Shown here in pieces: positions 1-5,449 of a DNA stretch of 7,796 nucleotides. The DNA is from Desulfurococcales archaeon (GTDB taxonomy: Archaea; Thermoproteota; Thermoprotei_A; Sulfolobales; Fervidicoccaceae), in assembly GCA_027048265.1 (NCBI GenBank), contig JALTXS010000001.1, positions 1 through 7,796 of the forward strand, read 5' to 3'. The notes beneath the pieces are model-generated. The model saw only the letters and a program-made list of their open reading frames with translations. It was not told the DNA's origin and searched no databases. The position numbers and the translations under genes are program-made. The first letter of the stretch is position 1; each line of letters begins with the position of its first letter.

Positions 1-882
1 GGCTCTAGGCTCCTGGTTTACCCGGATGGGGAGGTTGAGACAGAGGGCCTGTCCAGGAACTCCACGCCAATAGAGCCCCCGAGAATTGTGGTGGAAGGGG
101 GTATAAACGCGAGGGGGCTCAACGACCTCCAGCTCAACAGGAGGCTCTGGGAGGAGATCGAGAAAAAAGGCCTAGCCCGGGCCTACGGGCTGGTGGGGCA
201 GAGGTACGTTGCAAACGGTTTCCGCGGGGGGAGGCTGGAGCTCTGGGGTGTCGTGGGTAACGCTAGCTTCAACCTCACCGAGGGCCTGGAGGCAACTGTT
301 TATGGGGATGTTCAGGAGGACGTGGGGGACTCCATGAGGGACACCACCCTCGCCATCCACGGCAACGCTGGGGACGCACTAGGACAGGCCATGAGAAGCG
401 GCTTCATAGCCGTAAAGGGTGACGCGGGCAACCGCCTAGGAGTCCAGATGAAGGGAGGATGCATAGTAGTGGGCGGCGACGTGGGGGACTTCGCTGCCGA
501 GTACATGGCGGGAGGATGCATGGTTCTCCTCGGCAAGGTGGGGAGGCACATAGCCTCGGGCATGGTGGGGGGCGTGATATACGCTCTCGAGAAGCTCGAC
601 CCCCTGGACGTGGGGAGCCCCCAGCCCCGGGGCATGATAGAGACCTACCTGAGACACCGCGGCAACACGCCCCCCGAGGCACTGGAGGAGAGGCTCCGCC
701 TCGTGGGAGGCTCCCTGGAGCTGGGCCGCCCCCGGCTCGAGCACCGCTACCTGACCCCCGAGGAGCGGGAAGAGCTCCGGGGGATACTAAAGAAGCACAC
801 CAGCCTACTGGGCCTCGGGCCGGGCCTAGAGGAGGTCGTGGAAACCCACAGGTTCTCCGTAATCAAGGTGGACAGGCATTGA
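1..882 (+). CDS. Glutamate synthase GXGXG-domain subunit (GltB C-terminal domain type), 5' end outside window
   Basis: In frame 1 the reading frame is open from the first base to the TGA at 880-882, giving 293 visible codons, so the start lies upstream. A GTG at position 88 could act as a start but has no ribosome site and lies inside a continuous frame. Visible residues 70-200 form a right-handed beta-helix pattern of glycine-rich repeats about 20 residues long (for example VYGDVQEDVG, IHGNAGDALG, GGDVGDF, GKVGRHIASGMVGG). The run EYMAGG followed by ASGMVGGVIYAL is typical of the C-terminal domain of glutamate synthase large subunits. In archaea this domain is often a separate gene that works with the FMN synthase and glutamine amidotransferase parts to make glutamate from glutamine and 2-oxoglutarate. 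The formylmethanofuran dehydrogenase C subunit shares the fold and is the main alternative, but the EYMTGG-like motif favours GltB. No partner gene is visible downstream; partners would lie upstream, outside the window. Confidence 0.8.
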   Translation, partial: GSRLLVYPDGEVETEGLSRNSTPIEPPRIVVEGGINARGLNDLQLNRRLWEEIEKKGLARAYGLVGQRYVANGFRGGRLELWGVVGNASFNLTEGLEATVYGDVQEDVGDSMRDTTLAIHGNAGDALGQAMRSGFIAVKGDAGNRLGVQMKGGCIVVGGDVGDFAAEYMAGGCMVLLGKVGRHIASGMVGGVIYALEKLDPLDVGSPQPRGMIETYLRHRGNTPPEALEERLRLVGGSLELGRPRLEHRYLTPEEREELRGILKKHTSLLGLGPGLEEVVETHRFSVIKVDRH

Positions 883-950
883 TTGCATGAGGCCTGGGTG
901 TTGGATGAAACTGTTCTGTGGGCAAGGTATGGGGGTTCACATTCATCCGC

Positions 951-965
951 TTGGTTGTTTTCTTC
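951..965 (+). terminator. T-rich stretch after the glutamate synthase gene
   Basis: The 127-base convergent gap 883-1009 contains no gene. The only signal I see is a T-rich run (TTGGTTGTTTTCTT) about 70 bases after the stop codon, which could serve archaeal T-tract termination. No hairpin is evident, so this is weak. Confidence 0.2.
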
Positions 966-1009
966 CCCCAACTTCGGAGTGGTGTGTAATCTTGTAGGTT
1001 GTAGGGGAT

Positions 1010-1363
1010 TCAGAGAGTTTTCCAGCTGGGCTCCTTATCCTCTCCTTTGATAGGCTTAACTGTCTTTACCAGTCTCATGAATATCTCTGCTTCGTCCTCG
1101 TTCAGCACGTTTATCTCGACCAGGGTGTTGGGGACCAGCCTGCGTGCCTGGTGGAGTACTTTTAGCCTGTCGACATTGTTGGGGACCACGATGAGGACGT
1201 CAACGTCGCTGGAGGGGAGGGCGTCTCCCCTCGCCCGGGAGCCGTAGAGGTAGGCCCTGCCCCCGTGGCGTTCTGCGAGAATGCGAAGGGCTTTTAGGTA
1301 TGCTTCGAGGTTCTCCTCCAGGTCCCTGCGCCTGTTCCTCAGATACTCTATAAACCGGTGCAT
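1010..1363 (-). CDS. MNT-type nucleotidyltransferase (partner of a HEPN protein)
   Basis: This is a 117-residue minimal nucleotidyltransferase. The active-site pattern GS-x10-DxD is complete: G41-S42 in YLYGSRARGD, D53 and D55 in SSDVDVLIVV, and a third acidic residue E83 in LVEINVL. The ATG start is supported by a GGAGGTG site at 1375-1369 with 5 bases of spacing, which lies inside the preceding HEPN reading frame. Characterised MNT/HEPN pairs are toxin-antitoxin systems in which the MNT protein AMPylates the HEPN partner; that is family knowledge, not shown here. The MNT gene looks fully functional, but its HEPN partner (1348-1690) is frameshifted. The protein may therefore be an orphan, or act on the second HEPN at 5450-5872 or on other targets. 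The C-terminal 15 residues are lysine-rich and look unstructured. Confidence 0.88.
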   Translation of the reverse strand: MHRFIEYLRNRRRDLEENLEAYLKALRILAERHGGRAYLYGSRARGDALPSSDVDVLIVVPNNVDRLKVLHQARRLVPNTLVEINVLNEDEAEIFMRLVKTVKPIKGEDKEPSWKTL

Positions 1364-1690
1364 CTCAGCACCTCCTCCACGAACCGCCTCGCCTCCTCAT
1401 ACTCTCTAGCGCCGTAGTTTCGAATGAAATACCGTAAACCGATGTAGGCGTCCTCCAGTATGTCCACGATGTACCACTTGTCCTCCACGAGCTTGTTGAG
1501 ACACTCGTTCCCCGACATCCTAGCCAAATCCCTGAGTCCGTGGGTCTTGTGAAAAATCCCCGAGCTCCTTCAGCAAATACGCTTTTACTGCAAGTTGGGC
1601 TGCTTGCTCTAGGTGTAATAGTGCGATATCATGCCTCTCTTCCCGTGCGTCGAAGCCACTGGTTTTCAGGAAGTGTTTTGCTCCGGGCAA
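1348..1690 (-). pseudogene. HEPN-domain gene broken by a frameshift
   Basis: Read on the minus strand, a frame from TTG at 1690 gives HDIALLHLEQAAQLAVKAYL followed by LKEL, the signature helix of archaeal HEPN proteins. It then stops at TAG 1522-1520. The frame shifted by one base continues the fold, giving FHKTHGLRDLARMSG, then LEDAYIGLRYFIRNYGAREY and EEARRFVEEVL, and stops at TAG 1350-1348. That overlaps the MNT start by 16 bases, as in intact pairs. Removing one base near CCCC (1558-1561) or AAAAA (1552-1556), plus-strand reading, joins the halves into one HEPN protein of about 113 residues reading KELGIFHKTHGL across the joint. The N-terminus is also doubtful, because a TAG directly precedes the TTG and no ribosome site is seen. 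A pseudogene is most likely; sequencing error in the homopolymer or a programmed shift are alternatives. Confidence 0.8.
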
Positions 1691-1808
1691 CTAGTTCTTA
1701 GTATAGTCTAAAGCTCATAGATAACACCGCTAGTGTAGAATAAGGAGTGCCTAGGTACTAAAGCATTAAAACCGTCCCAAGATCCAGCAAAGTTCACAGG
1801 TATGGACC

Positions 1809-1820
1809 ATATATGTATAT
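1809..1820 (+). promoter_or_regulatory. TATA box for the VOC-family gene
   Basis: CATATATGTATAT lies about 40-50 bases before the TTG start at 1859. An archaeal start site roughly 25 bases downstream would fall near 1840. That leaves a leader of about 20 bases which includes AGGTGA at 1847-1852. Confidence 0.5.
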
Positions 1821-1858
1821 GCCCATGGTTTTCTATCCTGTAGCTTAGGTGAAGACCC

Positions 1859-2197
1859 TTGTTGAGAAAAATAGGCTACGTGATAGTATACGTGCGGGAC
1901 ATGGAGTCCTCTCTAGCCTTCTGGAGAGACAAGATCGGGCTAAGAGAGAGGTACGCTAGCGAGGAGTGGAGCGAGCTGGAGCTGGAAAACACGGTCCTCG
2001 CCCTCCACCGCAGCGACAACCCCTCCCCCCGGGACACGGGCATCGTGTTCAGCGTGGAGGACGTAGAAAAGACAGTTAAGGAGCTCAGGGAGAAGGGGGT
2101 CGAGGTTACCGAGCCCAAGGATATTGGCGTTGGCCACGAGGCCCTATTCAAGGACCCCGAGGGAAACACCTACCACCTCTTCCAGCCCGCTGGCTAG
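1859..2197 (+). CDS. Glyoxalase/bleomycin-resistance (VOC) family protein
   Basis: This 112-residue protein has the VOC fold's usual size and landmarks. They are an N-terminal strand followed by MESSLAFWRDKIGL (residues 15-28), a second half starting at GIVFSVEDVEKTVKELREKG (61-80), and the closing motif HEALFKDPEGNTYHLFQ (93-109). VOC proteins bind metals or small ligands (glyoxalases, dioxygenases, epimerases, resistance proteins). Here the first-strand histidine is missing (IGYVIVYV) and the usual final glutamate in the GN-x-x-E position is His106. The classical four-ligand metal site is thus not intact and the substrate cannot be guessed. AGGTGA at 1847-1852 is 6 bases before TTG 1859 and 9 before a second TTG at 1862, so either could be the start. 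The gene is monocistronic, with its own TATA box and a T-rich stretch after it. Confidence 0.85.
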   Translation: MLRKIGYVIVYVRDMESSLAFWRDKIGLRERYASEEWSELELENTVLALHRSDNPSPRDTGIVFSVEDVEKTVKELREKGVEVTEPKDIGVGHEALFKDPEGNTYHLFQPAG

Positions 2198-2238
2198 ACT
2201 TTCGCATCCCCACTATACCCCGCATGACGTTGGAGTAG

Positions 2239-2262
2239 CTTTTTTCACTTTTAGCTCGTTTT
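2239..2262 (+). terminator. Oligo-T terminator after the VOC gene
   Basis: Three T runs (T6 at 2240-2245, T4 at 2249-2252, T4 at 2259-2262) occur within 24 bases, starting about 40 bases after the stop codon. This matches archaeal T-tract termination, which does not need a hairpin. Confidence 0.5.
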
Positions 2263-2283
2263 CCCATATTCTTATGTATCGAG

Positions 2284-2314
2284 AAAAGCCCTTGTTCAAA
2301 CGGTTTGGCTTTTT
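2284..2314 (+). repeat. Inverted repeat AAAAGCC / GGCTTTT
   Basis: AAAAGCC (2284-2290) pairs perfectly with GGCTTTT (2307-2313) across a 16-base loop, and one more T follows. It lies between the VOC gene and vapB. It could be a second terminator for the VOC gene or an operator upstream of the vapBC promoter; the sequence does not decide. Confidence 0.35.
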
Positions 2315-2344
2315 CCTAGAGAAAACCTAATGTATGCGCAAGTT

Positions 2345-2356
2345 CGTATTATAGAA
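2345..2356 (+). promoter_or_regulatory. Possible TATA box for vapBC
   Basis: The AT-rich CGTATTATAGAA lies about 40-50 bases before the preferred vapB start at 2396, and would give a leader of about 20 bases holding GGTG at 2385-2388. A second AT-rich run (ATTACTAAAAAAAG, from 2362) could instead drive a leaderless transcript. The whole stretch is AT-rich, so the choice is uncertain. Confidence 0.35.
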
Positions 2357-2395
2357 CGTGAATTACTAAAAAAAGTATACAGATGGTGTATAGCA

Positions 2396-2620
2396 TTGAG
2401 TGTAGTTATTAGCATAAGGATACCAAAGAGGTTGAAGGAAGACCTGGAAAAACTGGGGATCAACTATTCGGAAGCTGTACGTAATCTTCTAGAAGAGTTC
2501 GTGAGAAGGGAGAAGGCGAGACGTTTAAGGAAGTCAATGGAGGAGATCAGTAAGAAGTTTGGACGCATCGATGGGGATTTGGCGACCCAGTTCATCAGGG
2601 AGGACAGGGATGGGCGCTGA
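2396..2620 (+). CDS. vapB: VapB-type ribbon-helix-helix antitoxin
   Basis: From the TTG at 2396 the product is 74 residues. It begins MSVVISIRIPKRLKEDLEKL, continues GINYSEAVRNLLEEFVRR (a ribbon-helix-helix DNA-binding domain, residues 2-38), and ends in a basic helix and a tail (DLATQFIREDRDGR) of the kind that wraps VapC toxins. The frame is open back to ATG 2330, but those 22 extra residues do not resemble VapB and the RHH strand normally starts within a few residues of the N-terminus. GGTG at 2385-2388, 7 bases before TTG, supports the shorter form. VapB proteins neutralise their VapC partner and repress the shared promoter (family knowledge). Its stop overlaps vapC by 11 bases. The gene is much AT-richer than mtnA or glutamate synthase. 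Confidence 0.85.
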   Translation: MSVVISIRIPKRLKEDLEKLGINYSEAVRNLLEEFVRREKARRLRKSMEEISKKFGRIDGDLATQFIREDRDGR

Positions 2621-3059
2621 GAAGCTCGTTGTTGATGCTAGTGTTCTGGTTAAGTGGGTTGTTCCTGAAGAGTATAGTGATGATGCTAGGAGGATCAGGG
2701 ATGACTTCCTAGAAGGCCGTGTTTTGATACATGTACCTTGTATAGCATTATTGGAGGCATCTAGCGCGCTCCGGAAATACGTTGTCCGTGGTTTTACTGA
2801 TGATGGTACAGCTACTGAGGCGTTGAGATTGTTAGTGGACAGCGGGATAAGGATAGAACCCCTCGGCGTAGAGGACCCCTTGTCGGCATTATCGCTAAGC
2901 CTTGATGCTGGGATAACGGTTTACGATGCCTACTACGTTTCGCTGGCCCGGAAGCTTGACGCCCCCCTGGTCACTGCTGATGAGAAACTTTTACAAAACA
3001 AGAAGGTCAGGAAGCTAGTAAGGGTCCTCCACATTACCGAGTATCATTTAACCATTTAA
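2610..3059 (+). CDS. vapC: VapC-type PIN-domain ribonuclease toxin
   Basis: This 149-residue PIN-domain protein has the four acidic residues of the Mg-dependent nuclease site. They are D9 in LVVDASVLVKW, E49 in IALLEASSAL, D106 in ITVYDAYYVSLA and D124 in LVTADEKL. VapC toxins cleave tRNA or rRNA and are held inactive by VapB. The ATG at 2610 is preferred over an upstream in-frame ATG at 2559 because GGGAGGA (2598-2604) sits 5 bases before it and the PIN strand begins at residue 6. The upstream option would add 17 residues read through vapB in another frame. The 11-base overlap with vapB suggests coupled translation. All catalytic residues are present and no truncation is seen, so the pair is probably active. 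Confidence 0.92.
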   Translation: MGAEKLVVDASVLVKWVVPEEYSDDARRIRDDFLEGRVLIHVPCIALLEASSALRKYVVRGFTDDGTATEALRLLVDSGIRIEPLGVEDPLSALSLSLDAGITVYDAYYVSLARKLDAPLVTADEKLLQNKKVRKLVRVLHITEYHLTI

Positions 3060-3063
3060 AGTC

Positions 3064-3092
3064 TTGAGAAAACCAAATTCTCAAAAAACTCG
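3064..3092. terminator. Hairpin between vapC and the ferritin gene, possible bidirectional terminator
   Basis: TTGAGAA (3064-3070) and TTCTCAA (3078-3084) form a perfect 7-bp stem with a 7-base loop, starting 5 bases after the vapC stop. An A-run follows on the plus strand (3083-3088), which is a T-run on the minus strand running into the stem. It lies in the 95-base convergent gap and could stop transcripts from either side. Confidence 0.5.
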
Positions 3093-3154
3093 ATTGTTAA
3101 TTATTCCCACTTATTAGCGTCACTATGGACATAAGTTTTGTTGACAAGATGTCC

Positions 3155-3688
3155 TCATTTCTGTTGCCCTAGCTCTTCCTCGAGGCGTTTGAGCCCCTCC
3201 TTGGTGAGGAGGTCGGTGAGATCGGTGCGGTGCTTGGTCTCGTCGGCGAGCAGCTCCTCGGCGAGCTCCTCGGTCACGGGGTCGACGCCGTGGGTGAGCT
3301 CATATAGTTCCTTGTAGGCGTTTATGGCGCACATCTCGGCCTTTATGGCGGCGATTATCCACCCGTCGAGGTCGTGGGGGTCGTTGGGGATTGGGGGGTA
3401 TTTGCACCCGCTTATCTCCATGAGTTTGGAGAAGTCCCGGGGGAGGTCGACGTTGAGCTGGTTGAGCCTCTCTGCTATGAGGCGGGAGTGCTTGTTTATC
3501 TCCTCCTCGGCCTCCTCGAGGAAGTGCTTGGCGATGGTCTCGCTGTTGGGTCCCTGGATGGTTATGGCGGTTAGCTGGTAGTAGTACCCTGCTATCCACT
3601 CGTCAGCGTAGGCCTCTAGGAGCTTCTTCACAATCTTGTCACGGGGGGCGTTGGGGAAAAGCTCGTGATAGAACAACTTCTCGGACAT
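3155..3688 (-). CDS. Dps-like (DPSL / thioferritin-type) ferritin-fold protein
   Basis: The 177-residue four-helix protein has a bacterioferritin-like di-iron ligand set: E30 in YADEWIAGYYY, E63 and H67 in EEEINKH, E118 in IKAEMCAINAYKE, and E150 with H153 in ADETKH. C95 (ISGCKYPP) and C120, next to E118, are 24 residues apart. That spacing matches the cysteine pair of archaeal DPSL proteins such as the Sulfolobus one, which form 12-subunit cages that oxidise iron with peroxide and protect against oxidative damage. No signal peptide is seen, so it should be cytoplasmic. The ATG at 3688 has no ribosome site, and the TATA box at 3711-3720 would start transcription within a few bases of it, so the message is probably leaderless. 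An inverted repeat flanking the TATA box may carry regulation. The gene is monocistronic. Confidence 0.9.
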   Translation of the reverse strand: MSEKLFYHELFPNAPRDKIVKKLLEAYADEWIAGYYYQLTAITIQGPNSETIAKHFLEEAEEEINKHSRLIAERLNQLNVDLPRDFSKLMEISGCKYPPIPNDPHDLDGWIIAAIKAEMCAINAYKELYELTHGVDPVTEELAEELLADETKHRTDLTDLLTKEGLKRLEEELGQQK

Positions 3689-3702
3689 AACATGTGTACT
3701 CC

Positions 3703-3732
3703 GGGCCCCTGTATATATGCATGGTGGGGCCC
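3703..3732. repeat. 7-bp inverted repeat flanking the ferritin TATA box (operator candidate)
   Basis: GGGCCCC (3703-3709) and GGGGCCC (3726-3732) are exact reverse complements separated by 16 bases that contain the whole TATA box. One arm sits just downstream and one just upstream of the box, so a dimeric protein bound here could block TBP/TFB. Both arms contain the self-complementary GGGCCC, so part of the symmetry is intrinsic. A role in iron or peroxide control is inference. Confidence 0.45.
3711..3720 (-). promoter_or_regulatory. TATA box of the ferritin gene
   Basis: On the minus strand GCATATATAC is centred about 28 bases before the ATG. With normal archaeal spacing, transcription would begin near 3690, practically at the start codon. 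This fits the lack of a ribosome site. Confidence 0.65.
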
Positions 3733-3757
3733 TGTTAAGCTATGGGGGGGCGGACAT

Positions 3758-3762
3758 AAAAA
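3758..3762 (-). terminator. Short oligo-T after the DUF2258-like gene
   Basis: Five T residues on the minus strand, about 31 bases after the stop of the gene at 3793-4176 and upstream of the ferritin promoter. They would separate the two same-strand genes into different transcripts. Confidence 0.3.
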
Positions 3763-3792
3763 GGTATGCACTATATGAGCGGCCCCACGACG

Positions 3793-4176
3793 CTAGGAGG
3801 CCAGACCCAGCTTCCTCTTGACATCACTCGTTGCGTTGTTGGAGAGAATGTCATCCCTTTCCCAGACCTCCACGCTCACGTCCCGCACCCGGGGCTCCTC
3901 CTCACCCACCTCGAGCTCCACGGTTATGTTCACCACAGCCTCCTTGGGGACCCGGTACTGGTTGACCAGGACCTCGTATATGACCCGGTTGAGCTCCGTG
4001 ACCACCTCGTTGACCCGTCGGGGGTCAAGCCTTCCCTGCTTGTAGAGGTCCCTAAACGCTGCGTTGACGGCGCGTCTTAGCTTGAGGGCGTAGCCGCTTG
4101 TCCTCACCGGCCCGGTTTTTATCACTATGGTCCCCTGGGGGGACTCCCGGGCCTCTTGGGCGGTGGGGGTTGACAA
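3793..4176 (-). CDS. Conserved archaeal protein, DUF2258-like, function unknown
   Basis: The 127-residue protein is small, charged and cytoplasmic. After a disordered-looking N-terminus (residues 1-14) comes GTIVIKTGPVRTSGYALKLRR, then an alpha-helical middle (VNEVVTELNRVIYEVLV), a strand-rich part (VVNITVELEVGEEEPRVRDV) and EVWERDDILSNNATSDVKRKL. From memory this resembles the crenarchaeal DUF2258 family, which has no known function; the basic TSGYALKLRR segment may bind nucleic acid, but that is a guess. The TTG start at 4176 is supported by GGGTGA six bases upstream (about 4183-4188). It lies 83 bases downstream of mtnA on the same strand, with its own AT-rich promoter region, so it need not be in one operon with mtnA. 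Confidence 0.75.
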   Translation of the reverse strand: MSTPTAQEARESPQGTIVIKTGPVRTSGYALKLRRAVNAAFRDLYKQGRLDPRRVNEVVTELNRVIYEVLVNQYRVPKEAVVNITVELEVGEEEPRVRDVSVEVWERDDILSNNATSDVKRKLGLAS

Positions 4177-4220
4177 GGTCTGTCACCCGTTTCCAGTCCT
4201 GCTGTATATAATATGCGTTT

Positions 4221-4232
4221 GTATAATATTTA
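4221..4232 (-). promoter_or_regulatory. TATA box of the DUF2258-like gene
   Basis: On the minus strand GTAAATATTATAC would place the start site near 4200 and give a leader of about 25 bases that includes the GGGTGA ribosome site. A second AT-rich box (GCATATTATATAC, about 4203-4215) lies closer to the gene and would give a leader too short to hold a useful ribosome site. Confidence 0.45.
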
Positions 4233-4259
4233 CAGTTTTCCCAACAGCACCAACAAACC

Positions 4260-5411
4260 CTAGCCCCCCTCGAGGAGCTTCGGTATGCTCTCCTCGAAGG
4301 GAGGCCGAGCAACTCCCCTCTCAGTAACAACCGCGTCCAGGAGCTCGGGGGGCGTGACGTCGAAGGCGGGGTTAAGCGCGTCCGTGCCGGGGGGCGCTAT
4401 GGTGAGGCGCCCCATTATGCTCGTGACCTCCTCGGGGCTGCGAAGCTCTATCTTGAACTCCCCGGGCCTGCTACGGGGGTCGATGGTGCTGGTGGGGGCG
4501 GCGGTGTACATTTTCTTGCCATGCCTTTTCAGCAGGACTGCTATCATGTAGGTGCCTATCTTGTTCGCGAAGTGGCCCGTGGTCAGTATCCTATCAGCCC
4601 CCACGATAGCCAGGTCCACCAGGTCGTTGGAGGCGAGGTAGCCCACACTGTTGTCGGTGACCAGCTTGAAGGGGATGCCCTCCCTCCTGAGCTCCCACGC
4701 GGTGAGACGAGCCCCCTGTAGGAGCGGCCGGGTCTCAGTGGCTATGACCCTTATGTCACGCCCCCTCCTCCACGCCGTCCTTATGACGCCCAGGGCCGTC
4801 CCATAGCCCGCGGTCGCCAGCGCGCCCGTGTTGCAGTGCGTGAGCACCGTGGCGCCGTCGGGGATGAGGGGTGCCCCGTGCTCCCCCATCCGTATGTTGG
4901 CCTCAATGTCCTCCGCCTGTATGCGGAGGGCCTCCTCAAGCACCCGGTCCCTCAGCTCCCCCGGCGAGCGGGGCCCGGGGGACTGGAGGACCCGCTTCAT
5001 CCTCTCTAGGGCCCAGAAGAGGTTGTAGGCGGTGGGCCTTGTAGCCCTGAGCACCTCCGCCGCCCTTAGGCCCGCTTCGACCAGGGACTCCCTCGTGGCG
5101 CCCCCCGCGTTGTGAACGGCCATGGCAACCCCAAGGGCGGCCGCCACCCCGATGGCGGGGGCGCCCCTTATCTCCAGCCTCCTTATCGCCTCGGCGAGCC
5201 TCTCGACGCTCCGGGTCTCCCTCCACTTCTCCTCCCAGGGGAGCAGTGTTACGTCCAGCCACCTCACCGCGCCTCCCGCCCACTCGACGGGGCGTAGGTC
5301 CGCTTTTTCGAATAGGCTCTCCAGCCTCTCCCAGACCTCGTCCAGCGTCAAACCCTCCACCCTGCGTGTAGTGTGATGACGTGCATAGGCTTTATCTTGT
5401 GCCCGTGGCAT
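4260..5411 (-). CDS. mtnA: Methylthioribose-1-phosphate isomerase (aIF2B-like family)
   Basis: The 383-residue protein carries the hallmarks of MtnA, the methionine-salvage enzyme converting 5-methylthioribose 1-phosphate to the ribulose form. They include RRLEIRGAPAIGVAAALGVA (residues 77-96), RPTAYNLFWALERM (125-138), the catalytic cysteine C193 in LTHCNTGALATAGYGTALG, IATETRPLLQGARLTAWEL (223-241), and the catalytic aspartate D273 in AIVGADRI followed by FANKIGTYMIAVLLKRHG. Related ribose-1,5-bisphosphate isomerases and eIF2B-like proteins are usually shorter; the GAPAIG and NTGALAT stretches favour MtnA. The start is uncertain. ATG 5411 has no ribosome site and lies only 38 bases from the divergent gene. 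GTG 5360 and TTG 5351 (GGTGG four bases before it) are in-frame alternatives that would remove 17-20 basic residues not expected in the family. It is convergent with nothing and followed by the DUF2258-like gene. Confidence 0.88.
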   Translation of the reverse strand: MPRAQDKAYARHHTTRRVEGLTLDEVWERLESLFEKADLRPVEWAGGAVRWLDVTLLPWEEKWRETRSVERLAEAIRRLEIRGAPAIGVAAALGVAMAVHNAGGATRESLVEAGLRAAEVLRATRPTAYNLFWALERMKRVLQSPGPRSPGELRDRVLEEALRIQAEDIEANIRMGEHGAPLIPDGATVLTHCNTGALATAGYGTALGVIRTAWRRGRDIRVIATETRPLLQGARLTAWELRREGIPFKLVTDNSVGYLASNDLVDLAIVGADRILTTGHFANKIGTYMIAVLLKRHGKKMYTAAPTSTIDPRSRPGEFKIELRSPEEVTSIMGRLTIAPPGTDALNPAFDVTPPELLDAVVTERGVARPPFEESIPKLLEGG

Positions 5412-5418
5412 AAAAATA
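5411..5418 (+). promoter_or_regulatory. TATA box of the HEPN/MNT operon
   Basis: CATAAAAATAG directly abuts the annotated mtnA start and lies about 32-39 bases before the TTG of the HEPN gene, predicting a start site near 5440 and a leader of about 10 bases with GGGGAG. Read on the minus strand the same AT stretch is too close to mtnA ATG 5411 to be its promoter. Confidence 0.5.
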
Positions 5419-5449
5419 GTGAACCCGGACAGGCTGGAGCTGGGGAGAG

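Noticed and set aside
459..890. Second plus-strand frame inside the glutamate synthase gene
   Set aside because: Its Arg/Gly/Pro-rich product has no domain pattern, and it overlaps the GXGXG repeat region in another frame.
1410..1430. TTTCGAAT resembling a tRNA T-loop
   Set aside because: No acceptor or anticodon stems around it; the bases are explained by the HEPN pseudogene.
2124..2330. Small plus-strand frame bridging the VOC gene end and the vapB upstream region
   Set aside because: It crosses the likely T-tract terminator, lacks a ribosome site and has low-complexity Ser/Thr/Pro then Phe content.
2330..2395. N-terminal extension of VapB from ATG 2330
   Set aside because: The extra 22 residues have no similarity to the VapB pattern, contain the likely promoter, and a TTG with GGTG upstream fits the ribbon-helix-helix start.
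5371..5378. GTGATGAC as a C box of a C/D guide RNA
   Set aside because: No D or D' box (CTGA) at suitable spacing and it lies inside the annotated mtnA reading frame.
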